Made by a program: the position numbers and the translations under genes
Assembly (NCBI GenBank): GCA_009760855.2
Contig: WPIO01000011.1
Coordinates: forward strand, 4,144,501-4,208,500
Reading direction: 5' to 3'
Length of the DNA stretch: 64,000 nt
DNA from: Cristatella mucedo
Lineage: Eukaryota > Bryozoa > Phylactolaemata > Cristatellidae
The notes under the pieces: generated by a model
Told to the model about the DNA's origin: nothing
Databases searched by the model: none
The model's input: the letters and a program-made list of their open reading frames with translations, nothing else
In this document: piece after piece, positions 1-13,400 of the stretch
Numbering within the stretch: the first letter of the stretch is position 1
How the letters are laid out: every line of letters starts with the position of its first letter

Positions 1-750
1 GTTGCAGGCTGAGAGCTGGAATGCCGGCAGCAGCTTCTGCTGTATGCAGACGTACTGAGTCCTCAGCTGAGCTAAAATGAATCTTCAGCCTCTGGTTTAA
101 TAAGGCCTAGCCATAGGCGTCCTCGTTATTCAAATCCTTGCTCAGATCCAGAATTTCCGTTGTGTGCATATCTTCTTGAACACATCTCGAGGGACATAAT
201 CCACAAAGGGACGTAGCTACTGCACCCAACCTCAAGCAAAGATAATGACTGAGTCTAATTTAAAGCGAGACGGAGTCCCTTCCAGCCATCTTTAGCTCCA
301 CTGCCATAGGTTGGTGTCCTTCGCTAAGCACATGCTGTATTTACTCTCCCTGAAAGGATGTCCACGATAGTAGATTCGCGGCACTATACAGGGAAGCAGG
401 AGTGCAAAGGAGACCATTGGCCCGTATTTCGAAAGCAGCCGCCTAGAAAGGATGCTCTGCTCACACGCATGGAAGAATATGCAGGGGGTAATTGCCAATG
501 AAGCGATGCATCGTATATACCAAAGAGTTACTGAAATTAGTCGTCTGCGTAGAGCTAAACTCAGGTAGCCATGCCATGCCGAGTTAAATTGTCCGGCCTA
601 GACAAATCGAATCGGTTCTGCTTAGGGAGATGAGTAAACACAAAGAGAACCCAATTTTATGTTGAGATGCCAGAATAACAAATTAAACCACACCCTTTAA
701 CTCGCAGCTTCGATTGGTTATATCTAAAGCACGATAATCCTAAGATGTAA
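1..750. other. No recognisable feature
   Basis: No open frame longer than chance, no repeat shared with the rest of the window that I could see. Confidence 0.5.
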
Positions 751-754
751 ACTA

Positions 755-885
755 ATATTTTTTGTGGTTTAGCCCACGGGTAGGTGCTTTCTCTTCAAAG
801 ATCAGGTCGTGGGCTCGAGTCCAGCAATGGGCAATCTTTTAATGCCTATGAAAAAAAGGAGCACTAAGTAGTAGTAGTTTAGAAA
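755..885 (+). mobile_element. SINE2-related element, forward
   Basis: TTTAGCCCACGGGTAGGTGC A-box region, AGGTCGTGGGCTCGAGTCC B-box region, then a shortened A-rich end. It lies head to head with the next one. Confidence 0.5.
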
Positions 886-889
886 GTGG

Positions 890-1110
890 GCGAATTTACC
901 AGCCTCATTCTTTATAGAGACAGGAGAGCCTTCACGGCTATGACCACCACTTTTAGTGAAAAATAAAGGATGACAACTGCAGGACTCGAACCTACGAACT
1001 GGTTTGTGAAGAGCGAGTCCCTAACCTGACGGGAAAAGACGGGGGTGCTACAAGCGGTGGCTATAGCTCTTGCCATTCTTTTTTGAATATTCAAATGTGG
1101 CCATTGAATA
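890..1110 (-). mobile_element. SINE2-related element, reverse
   Basis: AGAGACAGGAGAGCCTTCACGGCTATGACCACCAC body, GCAGGACTCGAACCTACGA B box, GAAGAGCGAGTCCCTAACC head. Confidence 0.5.
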
Positions 1111-1219
1111 AGCTAAACTTTATCTTCTCCAAAGTTGCCCTCATTCCCCAGGTTCAGGTAAGCCCAGTTCGAGGATTGATTTGTTGCCTTCAACGTACTG
1201 TCAGTAATGCATTCTAACG

Positions 1220-1550
1220 CTTCCGACTTGCGTCAGAACATCACCTGACTTGACCGCGTTTAAAAAGAACTTAAAAACAAAAACACACATATTTAGGACA
1301 GCATTTAGTGGGTTCCCGTTATTCGTCCTTGATGTGCTTATGCGTGCTGACACTGTGCATGCTGCCACTAACCACATTTGCATGCTGACCCTGTGCATGT
1401 CACCCCTAACCATGTTATTCATGCTGTTTATTAAACATGATATTACTCACCATTCAATTGCATTTCCCTTTGCATCAAATTAAAGCGCTTAGAAAGACAT
1501 TGAGTTCTCTGAGGGCGCTTTATCAAGTGCATTATTATTATTATTATTAT
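1220..1550 (+). mobile_element. LINE-A 3' end
   Basis: Starts near the final codons (TSPDLTAFKKNLK-like), then the characteristic 3' UTR with the GCATGCTGCCACTAACCACA block and GAGGGCGCTTTATCAAGTG, then (ATT)n at 1531-1550. Confidence 0.8.
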
Positions 1551-1739
1551 AAAGTATTTACTACGAGCCTCGTAGAGCAAGCTTTGTGCATTGTTAAAAC
1601 GCAGTCCTACTGTCCAAGAGCTTTCCTGGAGGGAAAACGGAAACGGCAGCTCCGCAAACGGAAGCTCCGCGAATAAGGGACTACGTGTCGCCGGTATATC
1701 TGATAATAAAGCCCAGGCCTCAGGGTCCTGCATTTAAAC

Positions 1740-2230
1740 TTGACGAGTCGAGACTCAAAGAATCACTTCATCAGAAGCAACCTTTATTCCAGTGCTGATT
1801 TGTGAGGAACATGAATCTGCAGCTTGCGAGTCCTGTTCGGAGAAGCTACGAGGGCTCAGACTGCCTAAGCAGCCGCAGACGCCTGTGTAGTGGAAGAGCA
1901 GACGATGACTCGGCGGCAGTCCAGCCCAAATCCGTGCAGTGGATGCATCTGTGGGAACATCCATCTACCACAAACTGCCGCCAGCTGTCGGGCGGGTTCG
2001 GAAAGAAAAACAGCTCGACAGTGCAAAAACAATGCATGCATGGAACATAAGGGCTGCCGAAGGAGTACAAGGGAGGGAGGGCTCAATCCCTCAATGAAGG
2101 CAGCCGTTTTGAGTGTGTAGACTGGGCTTGGCAGGGGTGGTTCGGAGAATGAAGTGCTTGGAATTGGACTCAGCAGGCTTGTTGCTCGGTCGCACTAACC
2201 AGCCCGACGACAGGTCGTGTGGAGGGCTGT
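1740..2230 (-). repeat. Left arm of a long inverted repeat
   Basis: The reverse complement matches 3175-3660 in ordered blocks: GACAGCTGGCGGCAGTTTGTGG, TGCCGCCGAGTCATC, GCTGCTTAGGCAGTCTGA and, outside them, GCGACCGAGCAACAAG. Unit unclassified and GC-richer than its surroundings. No convincing coding frame. Confidence 0.6.
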
Positions 2231-2965
2231 CTCGTCGTTATAGTGGTTTAAGGAGATGAGTGTTATCAGTGGGCATCCGGAAGAATAAGAATATACGGCT
2301 TGCTGAATAGAGCAGCACTAGGCTATAGAGATTTAGTGATGCCGCTTATAAGTACACTTAGAAAAAGCATGACTTAGGGATAGCATATAATATGGAGGCA
2401 AGGTTGACCAAGCATAACGATGGTTTTCATGGTGGGGAACGAATCTCAAACGGGTCACAGCAAAATTAAGACGTATCATTAAGGATCGGCACTACAAGCA
2501 ATGTATGTCGATTTTTAATTGTTTTTTTTTCTAGCCAATACATCGCCAAGTACCTGATGACTAAGTATCAATTCACTGAAAAATGATAGCTGCCCTTACT
2601 ATTTTCCAAGAGCCTGCGGAGGTGAAAGTCATTAGGCATTAAGGATGAAGTTCAACATTAACAGGCACGACAGCGAACCGAGTCGGCTTCCAAATGAATT
2701 AACCGATTAAAGCAAACAGCCACTGAGCGATCTAACTGACGCAACTGCTTTAAGTGGGCTTTGCCAACAATGGGATGCAAACACCAAACAAATTATCTGT
2801 GTAGTAGCATGAAAACAACTGTTCAGCCTGCTAAGCAGGCTGTGTACCTGCAAAAGCCAAAGTTAAACTGGCTTAATGCGTGAATTTTCAGCATTACTTT
2901 CGAGGCAATACCTACAATATAGTCATGGTTGAGTTGCCGTCTGTGGTTGGTCTAGGCTTTGGTCT
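2231..2965. other. Spacer of the long inverted repeat, nothing recognised
   Basis: AT-rich, no coding sign. The reverse LINE-A tail begins at its right end. Confidence 0.5.
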
Positions 2966-2971
2966 TCAATG

Positions 2972-3085
2972 AATAATAATGATAATAATAATAATGCACT
3001 TGACAAAGCGCCCTCAGAGAACTTAATCTCTTTCTAGGTGCTTTACATTTGCGGCAAATGAGGAGTGAGCCACTCAATGGGAGGA
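2972..3085 (-). mobile_element. LINE-A 3' tail fragment, reverse
   Basis: (AAT)n followed by the reverse complement of the GCGCTTTATCAAGTG tail and the AAAGCGCCTAGAAAGAGATT box. It lies between the arms of the long inverted repeat. Confidence 0.75.
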
Positions 3086-3174
3086 CTGAGCCACTTAATG
3101 AAGCCACTCAAAAAGAACCCGGTAAAAGCCAGATATTTTAGGCTGACTATGTGACACGTCAATCGGAAAACCTG

Positions 3175-3660
3175 TCATCGGGCTGTGTAGTGCGACTGAG
3201 CAACAAGTCTCCCTGATCCAACACCAAGCGCTTTATTAACAGAAACCGCACCGGCCAAGCTCAGTCAGGCTACCAGCACTCTCAACTGCAGCCGGCATAG
3301 AGGGATCCAGCCCGCTCCCTCTCCTCCTGCCTACTCACGTGGCAGTCCTTTTATTAAAGGAATTTGATTGTTTGGCACTGCCGAGCCATTGTTCATTCCA
3401 AAACCGCTCGACGGCTGGTGGCAGTTCGTGGTGATGGACGTCCAGGCAGACGCCGCCAATGCATGGGTTGGCACCCCACTGCCGAGTCATCAGCCGCGAG
3501 CCATTGTCCGAGCCCTAAGCAGCCCGAGAGCCAGTGGCTGCTTAGGCAGACTGATCCCTCGAAGGGTCGCAGTCCGTTGCTTAATTCCTCTCGAGTCCAT
3601 GTTCTCTCGCAGCCCCAGGCCGGAGACCCGACCTGAATAGCAGAGCCCTGATCGAGACCT
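3175..3660 (+). repeat. Right arm of a long inverted repeat
   Basis: Counterpart of 1740-2230: GCGACTGAGCAACAAG, GACGGCTGGTGGCAGTTCGTGG, TGCCGAGTCATC, GCTGCTTAGGCAGACTGA. The spacer of about 950 bp holds a reverse LINE-A tail. Diverged, so not a recent palindrome. Confidence 0.6.
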
Positions 3661-4095
3661 TATCGATTCTACCATAAACTCGTTCTGTACTGCCCTCCTT
3701 GACGGTCAATGTTTGCGAAACGCCTCACTTAGTCTACAACTTGAACCCTGGGAGCGATCATGTTTCTTCCTAGGCTCAAAGGAGGTGAATAGGCCAAACC
3801 ATAGGTCAAACCACAAGCAATTGCAAGGGCTCCAAGAGGCAGCTTCTTATTGCCGGCTTCTTTATGTGTACAGCCGAACTGCCAGCCAAAACTAGCTGCT
3901 AGCGGAGGGTGGTGACATTCGACGCTCAGCCTATTAACGACCGAAGGCTCTGTTGGTGGCTGTAAGTATCCCGAAAAGCTGCAGATGCTGGCCTCCCCTA
4001 GCTATTGGCATCGCCCATCGCGGGTTCGTTGGCATGCCGAGATTTGGCTTTCGGTTGGATTAGGGAGAAGACTCGCGAGTGCGACAAGTCACGCC

Positions 4096-4438
4096 ATGGA
4101 GTTTCTTTGGTTCGAGACACTGCCCTCGGTAGCTGTAGCGATTCTAGCAGCTGCGATAGTTACGAGCATCGTGCTGAAAAGACAAAGAAATGACAGGGGC
4201 CTGCCTGGCCCATCCAGATTTTCGACGCTGGTCGCCTTCCTGCTCCACTTTGAGGACTTCATGCATTACAGGGAGAAATGGAGAATTAAGTTTGGAAACG
4301 TGTATTTGTCGCGCTTGGGACGATTGCCAGAAGTCGTCATGACGGATTACGACATCATACATGACGCATTCGTGTTGCAAGCTGACAACTGCAGCTCACG
4401 CCCGAAGAATAATGGCGGCCCGCTGTTAGGACTAGCAG
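4096..4438 (+). CDS. P450 gene 1, exon 1 (membrane anchor to helix B region)
   Basis: Encodes residues 1-114 plus one base. I chose the ATG at 4096 because its context (acgccATGg) is good and the hydrophobic anchor follows directly. An in-frame ATG at 3985 would put a charged 37-residue extension before the anchor, unlike microsomal P450s. The exon ends CTAGCAG followed by the donor GTAAGC. The segment [18 protein letters not shown] is nearly identical to exon 1 of the second P450 near 60.66 kb, so the two genes are paralogues. Confidence 0.9.
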
Positions 4439-7400
4439 GTAAGCTTTGAGGTAACTATTGTTCGTCGCTTACTCTATGCGCTTTCACAGCCCAATCATAC
4501 TGGAAAAGTGTTTGACTTGGCATTTATAATCTGTGGCCAATACTGACATAACTTGCCCAGACCACGAGATCGTGTTTTGGTTTACTGTAAATGTTACTCC
4601 GAAGTCCGCGTGAGACTTGGTAAACTAGAAATTCGACTAGATAAGCCTTCCACTTTCATGCTTGTCATGTGGGCGAGAGTACGATCCGTGCGATTACCAT
4701 GATTGCATCAAAGTATCCAGCATAGCATCCAAACCGATCGCTATTCTGCATAGCGTAAAAAAATATTTCATGTTACGTCTACAGCATGGATACCTAGAAA
4801 AAGCAATATTTCAACAATTTATGAATTATTCCACAAATATCCAACCTTATCTCCAATCTTTCCCAATGGTGTCCTTGAGGGTCGAAGACTCCTTAAGGCC
4901 GCCTATCATTTGATGGACATGTTTCGTGAATCTTTTCTGCCTGCTGGTCGGAGAATTGCGAATACAATAGTCAGTCTCTTAACATTCGTTTTCAGTAGGC
5001 CTTTTAACTCACAAAAAGAGAAGAAGAAAAACTGCGGTGAATTTTCAGGAAAATGATAATGTACCCAAGACGGGCGACTAATACATTGCTCTTTTGGTAT
5101 CAGAGATTGCTTATGTAAGCATAATTTCTTATAGGCATAGTAATACGGTATTCACTGAAATACTACTTTTTCAGTCCAAATCGCGCAAGAACCATGTAAC
5201 AAGCACTGGCTTACCTGAGCTCACGTTAACTAAAAATTGTCACCGGAAAACTATACCTCAGCCCACTACGGAAGCCGGAAAATCAGTTTCTGCGCTCATT
5301 TTATTTTCAAATAAATATTAACAATGAGTTAAGATTAAACTTTGACAAAGCCGGGAATATCAACTTCCGATGTACGAGCAGAGGGCCCTGAAAAGATGAG
5401 CAACTACGGACCACATTCGGCACGATGGCAGACATGTCTAATAGGCTCAGTCGACACGTGGTCCTCATACCATTCAATTGCATTTCACTTTACAGCAAAT
5501 GTAAAGCGCCTAGAGAGAGATTGAGTTCTCTGAGGGCGCTTTATCAAGTGAATTATTATTATTATTATTATTATAAAATGGTGGTATTAGGTGGTCCATC
5601 GTAAGCTATTTTCTTAGAAACTAGACAAAAGGATCAACCAAATCAACAGCTGTATTTTAAAAGTGTGCAGATATGTAAATCGGATGCTTCAAAACTCGAA
5701 AATTTCACCTGCCTTATTGCGTACTACCCAGGTAATGGCTTCAGACAGTGGCTTTTGGTTTTTGGAAGTAGCAAATTAAATGTACGTGCAACACTGCTTC
5801 TCATTCATCCAATCTCAAGTGACCTCTTAAGAGCTGACCCCTGAAAAGGGGTCAGCTCTTAAGAGTTCACCTGCTATGCTTTCGAAAATGAATCAATACG
5901 TATGGATTTTTTAATAGCGGCATCGGCTGGTTAGCTTTTCTCAATGGTAGTTAGTGGACTGAGCGTCTACTGCGCACCCAGAACAACAAAATTGTATAGC
6001 ATTAATTTCGCGAAGAATTCAATTCCTTAGCTTTGTGTTTAAGTCTTTCCATGCAGACTAACGCAGCTACTCGCATAAAAATTCACTTGAATACTGCAGA
6101 TGTTTCCAATTTGGACGATGTGCCGTGGTCTGTTGGTATTTATTACCACTTCCGAATTTAGGTAAAGGAATTGTAAGTTCGCCAGACTGGAAAGAACAAC
6201 GTAAGTTTGCTTTAACGGTCTTGCGGGAGCAAGGAATGGGAAAGATGGACATGGAGCCCAAGATCATGGAAGAAGTTGATGCATTCACTAAAGAAATGGA
6301 GCGTGGCGACGGTGCACCGATGCAAATAGAGAGCTTGATGCACAGCGCCATCTCTAATATCATCTGCAACCTGGTGCTAGGCTCTCGCTTCGACTACGAT
6401 GACAAGAATTTCAATGGTGTGTTGAATAAATTTCTTGACCAATTTCGTTTGGTGAGGAGAATGGCGGCTATTGATTCCGTACCATTCCTAAAATGGTTAC
6501 CCGGGGATTTCTTTGGCTATCACGCATGCTGCCAGAGCATAAGAGAAGTTAAACAGTTCTTCGCGTCAGAAATTCGTCAGCATGCTCAGAAACTGGATCC
6601 GAATCACCCAAAAGATTTTATCGACTCTTACCTTACTGAGATTCAAAAGAGCGAAATAAGTGGACGGCAAACATCTTTTGACGGTAAGGTGATGTTGTAG
6701 CTCAGCATTATACTTTTGCTGACAGGGCTCGTATGACAGGTGCAAAACACGAGGCATTTGTAGATGTAATTAGCCATTTATAAGTTGCCACTTGCACCTT
6801 TTATTGAGAATTTGAAAATCTTCCTGCAGTTACTCTAACACGTGTATATTCAAGGGCTAATGATGAGCCACGTTTGGTGTTGTTTAGACCCACGTCTAGA
6901 TAGCTCAAATAAAATTACTCCATAGGGCATAATCCACTGCTTTAACTGCTCCCGCTGTAGATTTTGCCAAATCGAAGCTATCTGCTCAAATACCGCTTAC
7001 GATACAGCTAAGACCTATTGTAGGAATCGCGAGTCCATAACGTGCAAAAACTACGTTTGAGTGGACAACTAATTAGCTAACACCTGCCGTGATATATTCG
7101 TCATGCGAGGCTTTCATCTGTGTGTTTCCGGCTATAGGTTCCCAGAGTATCGACTACGACCATGCTTACTTGTTCCGGTTTCTAGTTGGTTTAGCTAGTG
7201 CTACTACATCGTCCACAGCACGTTTTTGCCACGCTTTACTAGTTTAGGTATTTACCGAAGAACTTGTCAGGGTAACGGAGAAGGGACTGCCTGTGTCTAT
7301 TTTACGTCATTTCAAGACTTTTTGGTTCCTGCTAAGCCATTCATTTAATCTTCATCTGTGTCCTGCTTGTTAATGGTAAGTTGCCAATGGTAGTAGTACT

Positions 7401-10400
7401 ACATCGTCCATCCGGCATCAGTCCCGGCATAATATCTGAATTCTCCAAGTTTCTCGCCGTTCTTTGCACTCATGCGGCGGTTATTTTAGTATCCACTTTG
7501 ACATACATCAGGTATAATACGCTCAAACATGCCTATGTAACTTTGGCTGCTAGATCTATCAACAGCGTTTGACACTAGTGACCACCAGATCATTCTGGAG
7601 CACCTCTTCACGCATCTATTTGTTAATGGCTAAGTTCGAAACCGAACTACGTTCTAACTCAGTGAGAGAGATGTCAGAGTGGAGATGTAAACGGATGTCT
7701 GTCGTCTAAGGAATTCTTAAAGTAAGTTGCACCTGGGGGATATACACTTCATCTGACAGCTGTAATCGCCGAATAGAAATTTTTGTTTTCATATCTCGGA
7801 ATAGCTAAGCTCCTGTTTGATGCCCCATTGCTTTTTATGTCAGGCTTTTGTGCAACTGGCCAAGGCACATTGGAACGCTTAAAGGAGTATTATCCTCCGG
7901 GATTCATTAAGACTCATTATTTACGCTGATTGGTTATGCACGATTCGAAAGTTGATTATGTCGAGGTACCGTAGCATGGTTATTATTCACATGGCAGCCA
8001 TCTGCAGGTCGAGCCAGGATTTTAAAATTGGAGGCGACATCCACAAGTAATGTAAACTTATGGTGCAGAGTCATAGCGCATATTAGAAACGTACTCTGCA
8101 GCTAATCATTGACTAGGATTATGGTATGATTTCGTAGTTGGTGACGGTCTTAGTTGTATCTTTCTTGACATAAATCAAAATGGCGTCGTTGGCCTGCCCC
8201 TGCGCCTACTTAGAATCAGGTATAGGGTGTGTCCAAGGTCATTGCCCCCCCCCCCCCCCCCCCCCCGCTACCAGGGTGCCATTGCGCCCAGCTCCCCAGG
8301 GAGAAATCTCCCTGGCCCAATACCTGGCAAAGCCACTTGTAGAATGTATCTTTGACATCCGTATTTTCTATATGGAGAATGCGAGATAGCTATTATTTTG
8401 TGGATGTAGACACCGAGCAAGTTTTCTTATCCAAGAGTGCGAATATCTAATCAGGCGAATACTTCGGACAGAGACCTTTTATTGGAATGCATGAATAAGC
8501 TATGAATTTTCGTCAGTGGTAGAAAGTGTCTGACCACATAGTGAGAGTGAGATAGTGAGATAGTGAGAGAGTGAGATAGTGTGGCTGTTGGATGCGGCTG
8601 CATTTCCTTGTCAAAAACGCGGTGCTGAATTGCAGTGGGTAATTAAATGTCCTGCTTCTACGGAGATTTAAGCTCTGAGAATATGCCCATGACGTTGTTT
8701 GTATCCCGTTTTGCAATGGAATGGTTAAATGCTAAATAATCGTGGTTTTATGTTATCTGGCAGAGTCTAACTGCCTGGCTGCTGTACTACAGCTCTTCTT
8801 GGCCGGAACCGACACGACAGCTAATACTCTGATGTGGTCGTGGCTCTTTATGATACTTCACCCAGAAGTTCAAGCGAAAGTTCAGCTTGAAATTGCCGAG
8901 AAAATAGGTAAGCGAGTTATCTGTAGCAAACAATTTTAATTTTGTAACGCTGAAGGCTCGGCGGAGTAGGCTTAACCAGCCGCTTACCTAGCGGCGTAAC
9001 CTAGCGCCTAATGCCTTTCGGTGCGCGCCTACGCGCAATAAGCAGGCCGCCACGAAACGAGCGTTTCTGGCGCTGACCAGCTCACCGTTACTAAAGAGGG
9101 TCGTGAGTCCGCGGCGTGAATCGGAAAGCGAGACACAGAAATTAGTGATTTTAGTGAGCTTTATTCGCAAGCGCACAAAGTCGCTGCACGTCTAGCTCAG
9201 TTTTATCTCCACACTCCTCACACGCTCTCAACACGAGCAAACGCGCAATTCATGAAACCGCATGTTCAGATTGTCTGGGCCCACAAAGCTTACTACAGCA
9301 TGCTCATTAGTAACAAAGACAAGCCCTCCGCACCTCATTTCAAATGTAAACAGAATTATGAAGTCAAGTTGAACATTTACAGCTTTCTAGGTTTAATTTC
9401 TTGCACGATACTAGGTAAGAATTGAAATCTCATTTTTGTTTATATTTAATTTTGGTAGTTTTTCAGGCTGGTACAGGGAAAAAATAGAGACGCAAAGTTG
9501 TTTAACCTTTGAACTCAGCGGTAACCAACTGGTTACTCAGGCAAGGGATACTTCTACATGGCGGAGTCTTCTGAACATCGGACTTGTAAGAGCGAGCCTC
9601 CTATAACGTAACCACACGTTTATCTTCAATTGCCCTAGTACCACGCTGCCCACAGCTTCCGTTCCACCTCTTCGGAGAAGTACCGGCCATCTTCAGAAAA
9701 GAGCATCTAGTCAGACAGAGTAGAAGAAAGCGTTGAACCAGATTCCAATTTTGCAGATGTGGCTGAGGAGAGAAAGCCCTAACTTTTATAAAGAAGGACC
9801 TTGAAGATATGAGCAGAGAACTTGATCTTTAAAAGTTTATTGCTTGGTTTTAGACTTCTAGGCTCAGGTGGTGGACCTTTGACCTTGCTAGGAGAAAGCG
9901 TTAAAGTAAAAAATCAGAGAAAGCATCAACAACCTTTTTCTCAGCGTCTTCAGTCGTCAAGATTGGCTGTGCTTAGTGCTTGTGCCTGTGTCTAGAACAA
10001 TGTGACCGGTCTATTGGAGGCAATAATCACGTGTGACTCGAGTGAATGGTGCCTATTCGCTATCAGTTCGAATACTTTCCGTAAACGCCACGAAGCTTCA
10101 TAACGAGCACAAGTACCCGGCTCTCCCATTGGCTCATTATGTACATCTCAACTGGGATTCCACTGCTGCCAAGATGTTGCTGATTGCCTTGAATAATAAT
10201 GACTATGGCTGGAAAGTTATTGGATACTTAAAAACGAGGCCATTCCTGGTAGGTCTATAAAGTGGATCCACAAAGTTCGCTTATCTTCGTCACCTATGGG
10301 ACAGCAGGGAAACTAAGACGCAAAAGGGACTGGCCAGATCGGACCAAGTATGCCGTAGAGAAGAATGAAATCAAGTGCAAGCGACTGGTAGATCCTCGGG

Positions 10401-13400
10401 AATTGCTGGTGCCACCACTGCACATCGCGTCAGACATTATCATGCCATTTGTCACGGCTCTGAGCTATTCGTTAGCAGCATTCAGTCATCTCCCAGAAAT
10501 CTTTCCACAGCTGTCAGAGGCCAAGGTCAAAACGTGTATCTTCTTCGAACGACAGATACAGAAGATCATAGCACGCGACATATTCGCCAAGAAGCGAAAC
10601 AGGACAGAGAAAGTGACCTGGAACGGTTTCGTTGCAAAGGTTCGTGCTTTCTTGGGCGATCGCACGGCTGAAAACTATAAACAGCTGGTTCGGGCTCTTG
10701 AAAAGAACGCTGCTGATACGAGCTGCAATACGTCTGTCAGCGTCCCTATCCTAAGGATTAGTCTTCTCAAATTTACAGAAACATGGGATCTTACTCAGTA
10801 GTGAGCTTACGAAGAGAGCTTTCGCCAGGATAGACTAGACTTTGAACGGTGTTACCAAGGACTTAATTAATAATGAAAACATGATGAGGGACTAGGTTAG
10901 GAGGCTTCTTTGAAAAAGCGATTTGCAGTTTAATTAAAACTCTAGAACACCTAGCCGTTTCTGAGCCATTATAAGTTGTCTTTTTTGTACGAATTTAGAA
11001 TAAATAGTAGCCTTCTTTGGTTCAATCGCTTATCTGTCTATCTAAATGCGAAACAAACGGAATTCGTAAGTTTTCTCAAATTAAATGGCTTAATTTCATC
11101 GTCATCATTGCCCTGGTCTCCAAAAGCAAAGTCTGCAGGTGTTATTGGCCATTTGCTTGTTTCCAAGGCATAGGTAATTAGGAAATATTATTTACTACTC
11201 TGGGAAAAACGTTGTATTACATCTCATTACTGCTTCATGCAGAATACACTAGCTTAATTACCAATGAGACACTCACCAAACTATTCTTTTAGCACGCCCT
11301 AGTACTCATTGACTAAGATTGAGTAGCTAGACCAACCGTTCCAAATTATTAACCCAACCGCTGATTCGACAAAGCCTTAAGGTAAAGCAAAAAAGAACAA
11401 AACTAGGTGGGTGTCACATTAAGAACATTTCACGTGAGAAATCAAAGCCAACGAGATTTCTGCATGCGTTTCACGGAAATCAGCGATATTTTAAGCACAT
11501 TAAGTGATTGTTAGTGCACGTTCCATTTTCCTAATATCCGAGGTAGTATCGATGCAAGCTGAGATGTCACCCTGATGACAGCGAGAGAGTATTGCCTGGT
11601 TTGGTTACCGGTTTACAATACGCTCGAGGACACCCTCCCCGAAAATGCTTCCGGTTCGCTACGATGGGCTGGCTGATCTCGGCCAAGGTTTCACTTCCTT
11701 AAATTTCAGCCATATTAACTTGTGTTTGACTGCACCCACAGATTCTACTTAAGCATTTTTCCATAGGGCGCTCAGCGGCAGCAATACTCCATTGAAAGGC
11801 TATTTGATCTAATGACTTTCACCTAGAGCCCAAGAAGGTTACTATACGCCAAGAATGTTACATTATTCAAAGACCATTGATATTTTTTTATAGGAAAAAT
11901 TGCATGCGCGAGACATAAAATCAGGGCTCGGTACTTACCAGATTCGCTCAAATACACTATTTACAAAGGGAGAAAGTCCTGCACATCTCACCAACTTAGC
12001 TGAGTGGAGAGACTGTGTTAGATTAAAAGAAATTCTTACTGACAGAAAATCGAAGGGAAGAAGACTGAAAGAGAAGTGACCTGTGACTGCCAAATAAGGT
12101 AAGCTGCGATTGCAAGGAGAATTAACAATACTTACATTGCACTGAATTCAAAAAAGCTGTATTTCAAGGAAGAAGTATCGACATCGCTTAACTCGGAGTT
12201 GACGGAATGAGCTCGGACTCACGAATAACTGGTCATAGATGTACTGTTTTCATTTGTTATACAAAGCAGCTCGCTTTTAAGGAGCGTATACGGGTCAAAT
12301 GTCTAAAACTTGAAGGCCGCCTGGCTGACGCCAACGATGTCTGCACAAAAAATAGCAACCTCTCCCATGCTGCTAATCTTCCGTCTGAGATGCTCTGGCC
12401 ACTGAAATGCAGCAAGCCGTCCTGAGCCTAGCTGTGATGCACTGGTTTGCTCCTCTTACTAAGCAGGTTGTACCCCATCGCCGTCCAGATACGATTGGCT
12501 ACTGCAGACACTTGCGAGGAATACTGAGTGCATGCTTGAGAAAGCATGCAAACGATAAGTACTGTTATCACCTGACGTACGAGGGAGATTGTAGATCGAA
12601 CTACTTCCTCCCAGCAATGGCCAAGTTTAGCTTCTACAAGAAATAGTTTAATAAACTAGTTGATTTAACAACCTCTTTTGTGTAGCGACAGAAGAGCCTT
12701 TAAGGCTATCATCACCGCTTGCAGTGGCGATAAAGGATCGCCTACCGCAGGATTAGTAATGTAATGTATCTCCGTCTGTAACTCCAAAAATTCATACAGA
12801 CCATGTGAGTGTTACGCAGGAGAGATTTGTATAGCGAACTCACAGCCTAAGCGGCTTTCGGTACGCATTCAGTAGCCAACAGACTTCGTCTCACGCGACA
12901 AAGAGAACATGGGAAGCATAGCAGAGTCAGGAGAGAAGTTGAGGTAGTGAGTAGCATAGAGGTAGCAGCTCAAGATCGAGGGAAAGGATATGCCATAGTC
13001 GGCAGCAGGAGAGTAGATGTCGTTGCGTAAGAAACCCATGATATCGGGACCGAGGTCGTGAAAAGCAACCGCCTTACCTAGTGCGCCATCATGGCTCACC
13101 AATATCACCTATGGGCAAAATAAAAAATCCTCCTGTTGACCCCAATCATGTCTAAGCCATTACTGGAATAATGGCTGGTTCATGGCTCTGTGCTCCGTCC
13201 GCTCCTTTTCATGTACTCTCCTTTTTGCTGATTTGATCGCCAAGCACAATCTAGGCTGCCTCTTCTCTGCAGATGACACACAGCTGTACCTATGCTTTGA
13301 TCCCTTCCAGCTCAAGTTAATAGTTGTTGGCAAGCCTGATGTGGCTCAGAAATTGTAAACTCTAATCCTAAGGTGTGGTCGGCCAATGTATCTCCGGTAG

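Noticed and set aside
3985-4095. In-frame upstream ATG extending the first P450 by 37 residues
   Set aside because: It would bury the membrane anchor behind a charged leader; the ATG at 4096 has better context and gives the usual P450 N-terminus.
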